Source: Adlercreutzia sp. ZJ141 (GTDB lineage: Bacteria; Actinomycetota; Coriobacteriia; Coriobacteriales; Eggerthellaceae). Taken from it: a DNA stretch of 64,000 nt. The position numbers and the translations under genes are program-made. The first letter of the stretch is position 1, and every line of letters starts with the position of its first letter. Location: assembly GCF_011038965.1 (NCBI RefSeq), contig NZ_JAAKEB010000001.1, forward strand, positions 213,050-277,049, given 5' to 3'. Of the stretch, positions 33,511 to 42,905 are shown one piece after another. The notes beneath the pieces are model-generated. The model had not been told where the DNA came from. It saw only the letters and a list, made by a program, of their open reading frames with translations, and searched no databases.

Positions 33511-34365
33511 ATGACGCAGATCATCACCACTATAAGCGAAATGCGTGCGCAGGTGCGCGCTTGGAGAAGCGCTGGCGAATGTGTTGGCCTTGTTCCCACC
33601 ATGGGCTACCTGCACGAAGGGCATAAAAGCCTCATTGAACGCTCTGTTGCTGACAACGATCGCACGGTGGTGAGCGTGTTTGTAAATCCCACGCAGTTTG
33701 GTCCGAACGAAGACCTCGAAAGCTACCCGCGTGACCTCGACCGCGATGTTGCGCTCGTTGCGCATGCCGGTGCCGATGTGGTGTTTCATCCCGAACCTGA
33801 AGAGATGTACTTCCCTGACCGCTCCACCACCGTACACGTGGAGGGCTTGGGAAACGAGCTTTGTGGTAAGAGCCGCCCGATTCATTTCGACGGCGTGTGC
33901 TTGGTGGTAAGTAAACTCTTAAACATCACCACGCCCGTTCGTGCGTATTTCGGACAGAAGGACGCCCAACAGCTGCTTATCGTGCGGCGCATGGTGCGCG
34001 ATTTGAGCATCGGTACAGACATCGTGGGCTGCCCCATTGTGCGCGAAGCTGATGGGTTGGCGAAAAGCTCGCGCAACACGTATCTTTCGCCTGCTGAGCG
34101 GGCTGCGGCCGTTGTGTTATCCCGTTCGCTTGCGTGTGGCCGCGCGGTAGTTGAATCTGGCGAGCGTAGTGCTGAGGCCGTGCGTGCGGCCATACGCGCC
34201 GAACTGGCAACCGAACCGCTTGCCGAACCTGAATACGTCGAAGTTGTTGACACGAATACGGTAAGTCCCGTCGACGTTATAGCTGGTGAAGTGCTGGTGG
34301 CTATTGCGGTACGCATCGGCACCACGCGCCTGATCGACAATTTCTTCTTCGATCCAGACGCATAG
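33511..34365 (+). CDS. panC: Pantothenate synthetase
   Basis: Joins pantoate and beta-alanine in an ATP-dependent reaction. The 284-residue protein shows PTMGYLHEGHKSLIERS (HIGH-type motif), VFVNPTQFGPNEDLESYPR, FGQKDAQQL and KSSRNTYLS. The ATG at 33511 follows AAAGGA; a GTG 17 codons earlier has no such signal. It lies 103 bases after panB. Confidence 0.96.
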   Translation: MTQIITTISEMRAQVRAWRSAGECVGLVPTMGYLHEGHKSLIERSVADNDRTVVSVFVNPTQFGPNEDLESYPRDLDRDVALVAHAGADVVFHPEPEEMYFPDRSTTVHVEGLGNELCGKSRPIHFDGVCLVVSKLLNITTPVRAYFGQKDAQQLLIVRRMVRDLSIGTDIVGCPIVREADGLAKSSRNTYLSPAERAAAVVLSRSLACGRAVVESGERSAEAVRAAIRAELATEPLAEPEYVEVVDTNTVSPVDVIAGEVLVAIAVRIGTTRLIDNFFFDPDA

Positions 34366-34381
34366 GCGTTGTCTATCACCT

Positions 34382-34412
34382 TTGATTGAGATACCGCTTG
34401 GTTTATAAACCA
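34382..34412 (+). promoter_or_regulatory. panD promoter candidate with palindromic -10 region
   Basis: TTGATT (34382-34387), 16 bases, TATAAA (34404-34409). The -10 sits inside a perfect 14-bp palindrome TGGTTTATAAACCA (34399-34412), which looks like a repressor site. It suggests panD can be transcribed apart from panBC. Confidence 0.5.
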
Positions 34413-34476
34413 GTAACACGTACGTAAGCCCATAGGTGTTTAGAGAACGTTCGAGAAAGGACCATAAAACCCCATC

Positions 34477-34860
34477 ATGCAGCTGACTATGTTGAAGGGA
34501 AAGATCCACCGCGCCATCATACAACAAGCCGACGTGGACTACGTCGGATCTATCACTGTTGACCCGGTACTGCTTGATGCGGCTGGCATTCTCGAGTACG
34601 AGCGTGTGCAGGTGGTCGATGTGAGTAATGGCGCACGCTTCGAAACCTACACCATCGCTGGCGAAGCAGGAAGTGGCATGGTGTGCGTGAATGGCGCTGC
34701 GGCGCATCTGGTTACGCCGGGAGACCTTTGTATCATCATGTGCTACTGCCAAATGACACCTGTTGAGGCACGCGAACATCGCCCACGCGTGGTGTTCGTT
34801 GACGATAAGAACGCCATTGCCAAAGTTGCGCGCTACGAGCGTCACGGCGAAATTCACTGA
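34477..34860 (+). CDS. panD: Aspartate 1-decarboxylase precursor
   Basis: Pyruvoyl enzyme making beta-alanine for pantothenate. The 127-residue proenzyme has the self-cleavage site Gly24-Ser25 in DYVGSITVD, Lys9 in MLKGKIHRA, and [12 protein letters not shown]. It completes panB-panC-panD. A strong hairpin follows 20 bases after the stop. Confidence 0.96.
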   Translation: MQLTMLKGKIHRAIIQQADVDYVGSITVDPVLLDAAGILEYERVQVVDVSNGARFETYTIAGEAGSGMVCVNGAAAHLVTPGDLCIIMCYCQMTPVEAREHRPRVVFVDDKNAIAKVARYERHGEIH

Positions 34861-34880
34861 CTCGCTGGCGTATTCCGAAT

Positions 34881-34914
34881 ATAACGTGACGAAGTGTGAT
34901 TCTCGTCACGTTAT
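34881..34914. terminator. Bidirectional terminator between panD and pgsA-cinA
   Basis: Perfect 12-bp inverted repeat ATAACGTGACGA (34881-34892) and TCGTCACGTTAT (34903-34914) with a 10-base loop. On the plus strand it is followed by TACTTTT. The right arm ends on the last base of the opposing gene's stop codon. Confidence 0.75.
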
Positions 34915-36176
34915 TACTTTTCGGTAACCTCGCTTGCAAGCGTCTCTAATGCGGCGCGCACTGTCAATCGTCGCACCTGACTGCGATCGCCTGGTACGAA
35001 CAGCCGCATCGCTTGTGCTTCGTGTGCATTGGCCCAACCAATCCATACGGTTCCCACTGGCTTGCTCGGCTCCGCTCCTGTAGGTCCGGCAATTCCTGTT
35101 ACCGACACCGCAACGTCGCAGCCAAGTGCTTGACGAGCGCCGCGAGCCATATCAAGCGCCACTTGTTTGCTTACTGCCCCATCGTCGGCGAGTGTGCGGG
35201 AACCGACATGCAGCGCCGCATACTTCACTTCGTTCATATAACTGGCAATGCCACCACGAACCACCGTTGAGCTGCCGGGCACTGCTGTCAACGCCGCACA
35301 GATTCCACCGCCTGTCAGGCTTTCGGCTGTGCCTATGGTCACACCGCGCTTGGCGGCTGCGGTAATCACGCTGCTCGCCGTTTCAACCAAGGCGCGGTCT
35401 TGCGCCAACGCAAGCTCAGCTTCGGTCGCCGCGCGTGTATACGTTTCATCTTCGGCGCGCGTCGCATCGAGGTTTTGCGCTAGTAGTTCGATTAACGATT
35501 CGGACACAGGCTGCGCTGCTGTGTCCGGGTCTGCTGTGGCTCGCTTGCCCGACGGCGCAAAGCCCAGCAGTTGCTTCGCCTTCACAAAGTAATCGAGCAT
35601 GCTCACAATGGTCAGCACTAACGCTACGATCATTACAAGCCAGGCAATAATATAAAGCGGGTTTTGGAGTGGATTGTCGCCGCTTTCAAAAGGTACGCCG
35701 TCCATCAAGATAAACAACACAATCGCCACCATCTGGGTGACCGTTTTTGCCTTTCCATACCAGCTTGCGGCAATCACCGTACCTTGATTCGCCGCGATCA
35801 TGCGGATACCCGACACGATAAACTCACGCGACATGATGATCAGTGTCACCCATGCAGGCAGTACGCCCAGCTCGGTGAGCGACAACAACGCTGCTAGCAC
35901 GAGTATCTTATCGGCGAGCGGGTCCATAAACTTACCGAAGTTGGTCACTTCGCCGCGACTGCGGGCTAAATATCCGTCGAGTGCATCGGTAGCTGCGATC
36001 AGCACAAACACCGCCGCCGCAACCCAGGGCTTCCACACTTCGCCGCCATCAAGAAAGGGGAACCAATCGAACCAGGGAGCCAAAAACACTACTACAAACA
36101 CCGGCACGAAGCAGATGCGCGTAAGCGTCACGATGTTCGCCGGCGTCCAGAGCCGTTCTTGTGGTTCCTGAGCCAT
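34914..36176 (-). CDS. pgsA: Fusion: phosphatidylglycerophosphate synthase and CinA C-terminal amidase
   Basis: A 420-residue fusion. Residues 1 to about 200 are PgsA, a membrane CDP-alcohol phosphatidyltransferase with Asp64, Asp67, Gly68, Ala71, Arg72, Gly81, Asp85 and Asp89 of the family signature and several transmembrane helices. After a polar linker (about 200-260), residues 260-420 are a CinA C-terminal (nicotinamide-nucleotide amidase) domain: GTAESLTGGGICAALTAVPG, VVRGGIASY, SVTGIAGPTGA and PVGTVWIG. In many Gram-positives pgsA and cinA are adjacent separate genes. There is no stop or frameshift between the domains here. It starts 2 bases after rimO. Confidence 0.9.
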   Translation of the reverse strand: MAQEPQERLWTPANIVTLTRICFVPVFVVVFLAPWFDWFPFLDGGEVWKPWVAAAVFVLIAATDALDGYLARSRGEVTNFGKFMDPLADKILVLAALLSLTELGVLPAWVTLIIMSREFIVSGIRMIAANQGTVIAASWYGKAKTVTQMVAIVLFILMDGVPFESGDNPLQNPLYIIAWLVMIVALVLTIVSMLDYFVKAKQLLGFAPSGKRATADPDTAAQPVSESLIELLAQNLDATRAEDETYTRAATEAELALAQDRALVETASSVITAAAKRGVTIGTAESLTGGGICAALTAVPGSSTVVRGGIASYMNEVKYAALHVGSRTLADDGAVSKQVALDMARGARQALGCDVAVSVTGIAGPTGAEPSKPVGTVWIGWANAHEAQAMRLFVPGDRSQVRRLTVRAALETLASEVTEK

Positions 36177-36178
36177 GT

Positions 36179-37561
36179 TTATTCACCTTCCATTTCGTAC
36201 AGCAGCGTATCGGTGATGGTAACCCGCCGCACGTCGCCGACGTTTCCTTCGCTCACATACACCACACCGTCGACCTCGGGTGCTTGGCACATGGCACGCC
36301 CGAACAGTTGGCCATCCTCTTCAATACCTTCGATCAGCACGTCAAAGGTACGCCCAATGCGTGCAGCAATAATCTGGGAGCACACACTGTCGGCAATGTC
36401 GCGCACACGTTGGGCACGATCGCGCTTCTCATCTTCATCAATTTGGTCAGCCAGCGCCGCCGCACGCGTTCCTTCTTCGCGCGAGTACGGGAATACACCC
36501 ACGTAATCGAAGTAGCCTTCCTCCACAAACGAGCACAAATCCTCGAACTGCTCATCGGTTTCACCGGGAAATCCGGCAATGAGTGTGGTCCGCAGCACCA
36601 CATCGGGAAGCATGCAGCGAATCCTATCAACCAACTGCACGAACTCGTGTCTGTTACCGTGGCGATTCATCGCCTGCAGCAAGTTTTCATCAACGTGTTG
36701 CAAGGGAATATCAAGGTAGTTACAGATGTTATCGTGCTTTGCGAATACATGGAGCAGCTCGTCGGTTATTCCTTCGGGTTGCAGGTACATCACCCGAAAC
36801 CACATGTGGGCGAACTCATCAGCGAGGCGATCCATCAAACTTGCGAGCGTATCGTCGGAACCTAAGTCGGAGCCCCATCGCCCAGTATCCTGCGCGATAA
36901 GCACAATCTCTCGTGCGCCGGCAGCTATGCTACGCGACACCTCTTGGCGGATGTCGCTGTACGTGAAGCTGTGATAGCGCCCTCGGATGTACGGGATCGT
37001 ACAGTACGAACAGAAGCGATCGCACCCGTCGGAAATCTTCACGTATGCCGATACAGCGCTCATCTCCTGGTCAGACAACGTATAATCGGCAGCTTCGATG
37101 GTAAGGGCGCTGGTACCTGCGGCGTTCGCTTTGCCGTATGAGGCATCATCGTCAATCGGTCCCACGGTGCGATCAATGCCAAACAGGTAGCACAGGATGC
37201 TCACAATGTCGTCTTCCCTACTGCACGGCACAAACATGCTTGCTTCGGTTAGCTCGGCGGCAAGATCGTCCCCGTAGCGCGCCGGCATGCAGCCCGCCAC
37301 CACAAGCTTCGTGTGGCCACAACGCACAGCATCAAGAGCCGCCACGTCGAGAATTGCCTCAATGCTTTCCTCGGTTGCGCTTTGAATAAACGAGCAGGTG
37401 TTCACCACCACAGCGTCGGCGTCAGCAATCTCATTAACAATGGAGAAGCCTGCATGCGCGAGCCGCTCCTGCATATGTGCGGTGTCGACCTCGTTCTTCG
37501 CACAACCAAGCGTGAGAAACGACACTGCCAACGGCAATGTTTCGTGTGAAGGGTGCGTCAT
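36179..37561 (-). CDS. rimO: Ribosomal protein S12 methylthiotransferase RimO
   Basis: Radical SAM enzyme that methylthiolates Asp of ribosomal protein S12. The 460-residue protein has the RimO-type start SFLTLGCAKNEVDTAHM, VVVNTCSFIQSATEES, the cluster motif CDRFCSYC with TIPYIRGRYHS, and a C-terminal TRAM domain. It is followed directly by pgsA-cinA, the usual rimO-pgsA-cinA neighbourhood. Confidence 0.95.
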   Translation of the reverse strand: MTHPSHETLPLAVSFLTLGCAKNEVDTAHMQERLAHAGFSIVNEIADADAVVVNTCSFIQSATEESIEAILDVAALDAVRCGHTKLVVAGCMPARYGDDLAAELTEASMFVPCSREDDIVSILCYLFGIDRTVGPIDDDASYGKANAAGTSALTIEAADYTLSDQEMSAVSAYVKISDGCDRFCSYCTIPYIRGRYHSFTYSDIRQEVSRSIAAGAREIVLIAQDTGRWGSDLGSDDTLASLMDRLADEFAHMWFRVMYLQPEGITDELLHVFAKHDNICNYLDIPLQHVDENLLQAMNRHGNRHEFVQLVDRIRCMLPDVVLRTTLIAGFPGETDEQFEDLCSFVEEGYFDYVGVFPYSREEGTRAAALADQIDEDEKRDRAQRVRDIADSVCSQIIAARIGRTFDVLIEGIEEDGQLFGRAMCQAPEVDGVVYVSEGNVGDVRRVTITDTLLYEMEGE

Positions 37562-37570
37562 GGGATGCGC

Positions 37571-38068
37571 CTAGCGATAGTTCACGTACTGAAGGGGCTG
37601 ACCGTAGTCTTTCTCCTTCAAAAACGCGATAACCTCTTGCAGTGTGTCGCGGGAAGCTGAGCTTACGCGCAGCTTGTCACCTTCGATGGTTACCTTCACC
37701 TTCATCTTGGTGCCGCGAATGTCCTTCGATATGGTGCTGGCGGTATCACGGTCGATACCTTCGACGATAGTTGCCACCTGACGTACGCTTTGTCCTGCCG
37801 CGGGCTGTGGGTCACCCCACTTCACGGCGGAAAGCTCAATGCCGCGGCGAACAAGCTTTGAGCCCAACACGTCGATGACTTGCTTTGCTACGAAATCGGC
37901 GGGAGCCGATACGGTAAAGGTCTTCTTTGCTTTGTCAAGCGTTATTTCCGCGCCGGAACCTTTGAGGTCGTAGCGCTGGGAAAGCTCCTTGCGAGCCTGC
38001 TGGAACGCATTGTCTATCTCTTGCATGTCGACGGTGGAAACCACGTCAAAGCTTGATTCCTTAGCCAT
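37571..38068 (-). CDS. yajQ: YajQ family nucleotide-binding protein (UPF0234)
   Basis: A 165-residue protein of the YajQ family, small two-ferredoxin-fold proteins reported to bind nucleotides including cyclic di-GMP in Xanthomonas. It shows SFDVVSTVDMQEIDNAFQQA, RYDLKGSGAEI and the C-terminal LKEKDYGQPLQYVNYR. AAAGGATG precedes the ATG. It follows its own gap (38069-38283), in which I see no other gene. Confidence 0.93.
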   Translation of the reverse strand: MAKESSFDVVSTVDMQEIDNAFQQARKELSQRYDLKGSGAEITLDKAKKTFTVSAPADFVAKQVIDVLGSKLVRRGIELSAVKWGDPQPAAGQSVRQVATIVEGIDRDTASTISKDIRGTKMKVKVTIEGDKLRVSSASRDTLQEVIAFLKEKDYGQPLQYVNYR

Positions 38069-38283
38069 GGAAGCATCCTTTCTCGCATTGCGATGCGCGT
38101 TGGTACAGCCACGATGTTATCCGTATAGGATACCTTACCTTTTCCTTATGAAAGGGCGTAACGCGCAATCAGCGCGCACGCGCACGATAAAAGCGACATA
38201 TTGGAAAGCAAGCAAGATTCGCGAGAGATAGTTGTTCAAAGCCACCTGCGCAGGGCTGAATGTTATCAGCAGTTCGCTCGCTC

Positions 38284-39618
38284 CTACGACAGGAACCGCT
38301 TGGGTAGCGGTAGGCGTACAAGGCTGCCACTTTCAAGGCTTTCGGGCACGGCGATCTCGTAGTAGCTCTCCGTTGTCGCATGACCGGCACCTTCGACGAG
38401 CACTCGTTCCTCAGACCCCGCCCGGGCTGCATAATCTTGTTCGCGCAGGTGGTCGCTTAGCTGACGCAGGTGTGCCGCTCGTTCAAACCGCAACGCATGT
38501 GGAACTTGGTCGCTACGTTGTGCCGCTGGCGTACCTTTGCGAAGTGAATAGGGAAACACATGCAGTTTCGAGAACTCGCAGGTAGTACATACGGCGCACG
38601 TTTCTAAAAACTCTGTTTCTGACTCGCCAGGAAACCCGGCAATCACGTCGGTTGTGAGCGACAGACTGGGCACCTGAACTCGCAAGTCATCGACAATTTC
38701 ACAGAATCGTTCTGCGGAATACGGGCGAGCCATCTCGCGCAATACCTTCGAACTTCCCGATTGCAATGGCAGGTGCAAATGCCGACAGATACGCCCCTGA
38801 GTGCTTGACAGTAACTGCACGAAATCGGGCGCGACATCGCGCGGCTCGATACTCGACACGCGGAAACGAATGAGTTCCTGCGTACCGCGCGCACTACGGT
38901 CGGTAGCCTCGAGCAGGATCTTCAGTAGTCCCGCAAGGCGCACCTCACTCGCCGATCCCGTGGACGCGTGGTACGACCCCAAGTTGATACCGGTCAGTAC
39001 CACTTCTTTCGCACCCGCCTGTGCCAGCTCGAGCACTTCGTCGACAATCGACGTGACCGGACGGCTCCAAGCGGGTCCGCGAGCTACGTGAACGATGCAA
39101 TAGGTGCAGGCGTTGTCGCAGCCATCCTGTACTTTTACGCCGACACGCGTGCGAAAGCTCTCGCCAATACGCAATGCGGTTGCATGCGTGTGCGTAGTGT
39201 TCTCAAAACCATGCAGCTCCATGCGATCGAGCAGATGCACAATCTCACCAGCTGAGGCATCCTTATCACCAGCCAAGACATCTTCGATGATGCTCGATTG
39301 ACCCTCAAGCACTTGCAGCAGTGTGCCTTTTGGTGCCACAACCACACGGTCACTCATGTCGGTATACGTTTTCGCGTCGATTGCTGCAGCGCAGCCAGTC
39401 ACTACCACCAACGCATCGGGGTTCGCGCGCAGCGCCTGATGGGTTGCCTTGCGCGTTTTCCGTTCGGCCTGACCCGTGACCGTACACGTGTTCACTACCA
39501 TCAACGCCGCATCGCCTGCATCGGTTGGGACGTGTCCGCGCGCCAGCAGCGCCGCTGCAAATGAATCGGATTCGACGCGATTCACCTTGCAACCGAGATT
39601 GACCACCTGAAACTTCAT
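38284..39618 (-). CDS. mtaB: tRNA t6A37 methylthiotransferase MtaB
   Basis: Radical SAM enzyme converting t6A37 to ms2t6A37 in tRNAs reading ANN codons. The 444-residue protein starts MKFQVVNLGCKVNRVESD, the MtaB-type signature, and has VVNTCTVTGQAERKTRK, the cluster motif CDNACTYC, and a C-terminal TRAM-like end. The ATG at 39618 has AAGGGG 6 bases upstream. It overlaps the end of rsmE by 4 bases, so the two are translationally coupled. Confidence 0.94.
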   Translation of the reverse strand: MKFQVVNLGCKVNRVESDSFAAALLARGHVPTDAGDAALMVVNTCTVTGQAERKTRKATHQALRANPDALVVVTGCAAAIDAKTYTDMSDRVVVAPKGTLLQVLEGQSSIIEDVLAGDKDASAGEIVHLLDRMELHGFENTTHTHATALRIGESFRTRVGVKVQDGCDNACTYCIVHVARGPAWSRPVTSIVDEVLELAQAGAKEVVLTGINLGSYHASTGSASEVRLAGLLKILLEATDRSARGTQELIRFRVSSIEPRDVAPDFVQLLSSTQGRICRHLHLPLQSGSSKVLREMARPYSAERFCEIVDDLRVQVPSLSLTTDVIAGFPGESETEFLETCAVCTTCEFSKLHVFPYSLRKGTPAAQRSDQVPHALRFERAAHLRQLSDHLREQDYAARAGSEERVLVEGAGHATTESYYEIAVPESLESGSLVRLPLPKRFLS

Positions 39619-40418
39619 CGGATACCCCTTGCGCCTAAGCATCCCAGCTCGTAAAGCACAAGCGCCGGAGCAACCACGCCAGCGGTTTCGGTGCGCAGGA
39701 TACTCGGCCCAAGCGATACAGTAAACCCGCGTTTAACACCTTCCACGATGCGGCTGACTTCACGATCAGCAAGCCCTCCTTCCGGGCCGACCACCACAGC
39801 TACACGTGCATCGGCAACCTGGCTGCAGGCGCAGCGCTTCATCCCTTCCCACAGAGCTTCATCAATGGCGGCTGACCCCGGCGCCTCTTCCCAGCACACA
39901 AGCACAGCTGTTGCTTCGCATATAAGCTCAATTGCCTGATCGAGTGTTGCAACTGGGGCAACATCGGGCACGAAGGGCTGCCCTGACTGCATGGCGGCCG
40001 ACTTCGCAATAGTCTGCCAGCGCTCGCGTCGGGAAGCCGCCTTCTTCGCATCCAGCTTTACGATTGCGCGTTCGCAGGCAAGTGGCACAAACGCTGCCAC
40101 ACCTAACTCGGTGGCATGGCGTACGACTGAGTCCATCTTGTCGCCTTTTGCCAGACCCTGTACGAGTATCACCTGCGGTCGCGACACCTTCGCGTCTTCG
40201 CGACGAGCAATGCGCACAATTGGAATCGCATCGTCAATGCGAACGATCTCGCATTCGAAGTAGTCGCTTGCGGCGTCTACTACAGCAACATGTTCGCCGG
40301 GTGTAAGACGCAGCACGCGGGCATGCTTAGCATCGCCTGGCGCAAGACGCAGCGGAAACACCTCGTTGGTTTCCGCTGCAAGTACCTGATTATCCAAAAA
40401 GAACCGATGAAGAGACAA
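39615..40418 (-). CDS. rsmE: 16S rRNA m3U1498 methyltransferase
   Basis: SPOUT-fold methyltransferase for U1498 in 16S rRNA. The 267-residue protein begins LSLHRFFLDNQVLAAE and has GLAKGDKMDSVVRHATELGV, VVVGPEGGLADREV and SLGPSILRTETAG, the knotted SAM-binding region. The start is taken as TTG at 40418 because AAAGGAG lies 5 bases upstream and no in-frame ATG fits the family N-terminus. It sits between dnaJ and mtaB. Confidence 0.93.
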   Translation of the reverse strand: MSLHRFFLDNQVLAAETNEVFPLRLAPGDAKHARVLRLTPGEHVAVVDAASDYFECEIVRIDDAIPIVRIARREDAKVSRPQVILVQGLAKGDKMDSVVRHATELGVAAFVPLACERAIVKLDAKKAASRRERWQTIAKSAAMQSGQPFVPDVAPVATLDQAIELICEATAVLVCWEEAPGSAAIDEALWEGMKRCACSQVADARVAVVVGPEGGLADREVSRIVEGVKRGFTVSLGPSILRTETAGVVAPALVLYELGCLGARGIR

Positions 40419-40446
40419 ATGATCTCCTTTTACAACGGTGGAGCTG

Positions 40447-41580
40447 CTAGTTGAAGGCGTCGCGCAACTTCTGGAAAGGCGTGCGCGCATCCGCTACGTC
40501 TTCACCCATCTCAGCTGCCAGTTGCTCAAGGATCTCGCGCTGACGCTTCGTCAGCTTCTTCGGCACCACTACGTTTACGTGCACATACATGTCGCCGCGT
40601 GCGTCGCTGCGGAAGCGCGGCATGCCGTAGTTCCTCACGCGAATGACCTGTTCGTTTTGACATCCTTCGGGGATACGCACGCTAATGCGTTCGTCTTCCA
40701 TGATGCCGTCGATCTCAATTTCGGCACCCAGTGAAGCTTGTGCGATAGACACGTTTACGCGAGTATGCAGGCTGTCGCCTTCACGCTCGAAGTATTCATG
40801 CTGTTGAATACGGCACGTGACAATAAGGTCACCCGATCGAGCCGCATGCATGCCGGCCTCTCCGAATCCGGTAATGCGCAGCTGCTGGCCGTCGCGGATG
40901 CCGGCTGGAACTTCCACGGTGACGCGCTGGCGATCGGGTACCCTGCCCTGCCCGTCGCATTCGGGGCACGGGTTTTCGATCGACTTGCCCGTGCCGCCGC
41001 ATGTCTGGCACGGTGATGCTGTTTGCATGTCGCCCAAGAACGTGTGTTGCACGGTAACTACCCGGCCGCGCCCGTTACAGTCGGGACACACAACCTCGCG
41101 GCCGTTCTCACCCAAGCCCGTACCATCACAATCGGCGCACGGTGCCAAGCGGTCGTAAACAATTTCCTTCTTCACGCCTGACGCAACCTCTTCAAGAGTC
41201 AGCCGCAAACCGACTCCCATGTCGCGGCCTTCCGTGCGCGTGGTCGTCCGTCCGCCACTACCGCCGAAAAACGAGCTGAAGATATCGCCCATGCCGAAGC
41301 CGCCGCCGAACAGGTCCTCGAAATCGACATAGCCGCCGCCGAAGGGTGAACCACTCGACGCCGCACCGGGAATTGTGCCGAAGCGATCGTACTGGGCGCG
41401 CTTCGCAGGGTCGGATAGCACATCATAGGCTTCGTTGAGTTCCTTGAAGCGATCTTCGGCATCGGGTGCCTTGTTGATGTCGGGATGCAGCTGGCGCGCC
41501 TTGCGACGGAACGCCTTTTTTATCTCGTCGTCAGACGCATCGCGCGCGACGCCTATCACCTCATAAAGATCCTGAGCCAT
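40447..41580 (-). CDS. dnaJ: Chaperone DnaJ
   Basis: Hsp40 co-chaperone, 377 residues. It has the J domain with HPD (QLHPDINK), a Gly/Phe-rich linker (about 75-110), four CxxCxGxG zinc motifs ([32 protein letters not shown]) and the C-terminal substrate domains. It lies 35 bases after hrcA and should share CIRCE/HrcA control. dnaK and grpE are not in the window, so this may be the second dnaJ. Confidence 0.96.
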   Translation of the reverse strand: MAQDLYEVIGVARDASDDEIKKAFRRKARQLHPDINKAPDAEDRFKELNEAYDVLSDPAKRAQYDRFGTIPGAASSGSPFGGGYVDFEDLFGGGFGMGDIFSSFFGGSGGRTTTRTEGRDMGVGLRLTLEEVASGVKKEIVYDRLAPCADCDGTGLGENGREVVCPDCNGRGRVVTVQHTFLGDMQTASPCQTCGGTGKSIENPCPECDGQGRVPDRQRVTVEVPAGIRDGQQLRITGFGEAGMHAARSGDLIVTCRIQQHEYFEREGDSLHTRVNVSIAQASLGAEIEIDGIMEDERISVRIPEGCQNEQVIRVRNYGMPRFRSDARGDMYVHVNVVVPKKLTKRQREILEQLAAEMGEDVADARTPFQKLRDAFN

Positions 41581-41615
41581 GAAACGTTACCTTTCCTTGC
41601 CGTGTGAAGATTCGG

Positions 41616-42629
41616 CTATCTATCCTGTAAAGCGGCGCTTGCAACCTGCACCGCGTGAATGACCTTCGAATAGTCCATGCGTGTAGGGCCAACAACTGCC
41701 ACAACGCCGGTTGCCGCGCCTTCGCCGTAACTACTGGCAACCACCGATACGCCCGAGAGACCCGCCGCCACGTTTTCGCTTCCGATATGCACCGTTGGTA
41801 ACGCACTTCCTGCATGTGCCGCATCATCAAAAATTTGCAGAAGCACAGTGTCATCCTCGAGTACTTCCATCACCGGAATGAGCGATTGCGAGCAGCTGAA
41901 CTCGGGTTTCGACAAAAGTGAACTTACACCGAGTCTGCGAGCGCGCGAGAGTTCGCCCTCTTGCAGGCATGAGAGTACTTCTTCGAGAACCATGCGCACG
42001 AGTGGGTCGGCAACTGCCGTGCTGAAGCCATGTGCCAGGCGCTCTTCCATTTCGTGAAGCGAGCGCTCCGAGAACATTTCGGCGAGCAGGGTTTGTACTC
42101 GAGCAAGATCATCAGGTGAAATGTCGGTTGAGAACTCCATCTGGCGGTTAAATACACGCGCGTCTTCAGTGACCACCACTACAAGTGCTTTGCGCGGCGA
42201 CAGTGAGATCACCGATATCTGCTTGATGCGCATGTCCATAACACTTGGCGCAATAACAATAGAAAGGCAGTCGGTGAAGCGAGAAAGCGCAAGCGAGGTT
42301 TGTTCAAGTAGCGAATCGAGCTCGGCGGCGCTGGCGCGCATGCGTTCAACCGCTGCGGCATACGGAGACTCCTGTGGCAGAAGACCCTGCTGAAACAGGC
42401 GGTCAACAAAGGCGCGATATCCGTAGTCGGTAGGAATGCGACCCGCCGAGGTGTGCGGCTGCGTGATGTAGCCGTCTTCTTCGAGCACCGATAGCTCGTT
42501 TCTCACCGTTGCTGAACTCACACCCAGCTGGTATTGCTCCACGAGTGTGCGCGACCCAACGGGAAGCGCGCGGGCCACGTATTCCTCTATAAGCGCTGCT
42601 AGAACGCGTTGTCTCCGGTCAGAAAGCAT
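41616..42629 (-). CDS. hrcA: Heat-inducible transcription repressor HrcA
   Basis: Repressor of class I heat-shock genes, 337 residues. The N-terminal winged helix shows LSDRRQRVLAALIEEYVARA and VSSATVRNELSVLEEDGYI; the rest matches the GAF-like and dimerisation domains. The ATG at 42629 has AGGGAGGTG upstream; the longer open frame is not family-like. A CIRCE element lies about 100 bases upstream, so HrcA represses its own operon with dnaJ. Confidence 0.95.
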   Translation of the reverse strand: MLSDRRQRVLAALIEEYVARALPVGSRTLVEQYQLGVSSATVRNELSVLEEDGYITQPHTSAGRIPTDYGYRAFVDRLFQQGLLPQESPYAAAVERMRASAAELDSLLEQTSLALSRFTDCLSIVIAPSVMDMRIKQISVISLSPRKALVVVVTEDARVFNRQMEFSTDISPDDLARVQTLLAEMFSERSLHEMEERLAHGFSTAVADPLVRMVLEEVLSCLQEGELSRARRLGVSSLLSKPEFSCSQSLIPVMEVLEDDTVLLQIFDDAAHAGSALPTVHIGSENVAAGLSGVSVVASSYGEGAATGVVAVVGPTRMDYSKVIHAVQVASAALQDR

Positions 42630-42729
42630 GGCACCTCCCTTTGCGTCGAATCCAAAACATGCCACGACCGCCCGCAGCGTCCCTCCGTTAAGACACTGGC
42701 GCGATCGACGTTGTATGTGAAACGCTATT

Positions 42730-42756
42730 TTAGCAGCCGACAAGCGCGAGTGCTAA
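42730..42756. promoter_or_regulatory. CIRCE operator for hrcA-dnaJ
   Basis: TTAGCAGCC (42730-42738), 9 bases, GAGTGCTAA (42748-42756). The right half is the exact CIRCE half-site; the left half matches six of nine positions of TTAGCACTC. On the minus strand a TAAAAT -10 (complement of 42727-42732) overlaps it, so HrcA binding would block the promoter. Confidence 0.85.
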
Positions 42757-42905
42757 TATGAATGGTCAGCGAGGAAAAATTCAACGCGAGCGCCACATTC
42801 GGGCTTGAAACGCGCGAATTCGACATGAATATGAATGGGGTTTCTAAAGGGTTGCCAGCGGGATTGCCAGAACCCAGCGAGATGAATGTAGCCCCAGGTA
42901 ATGCT

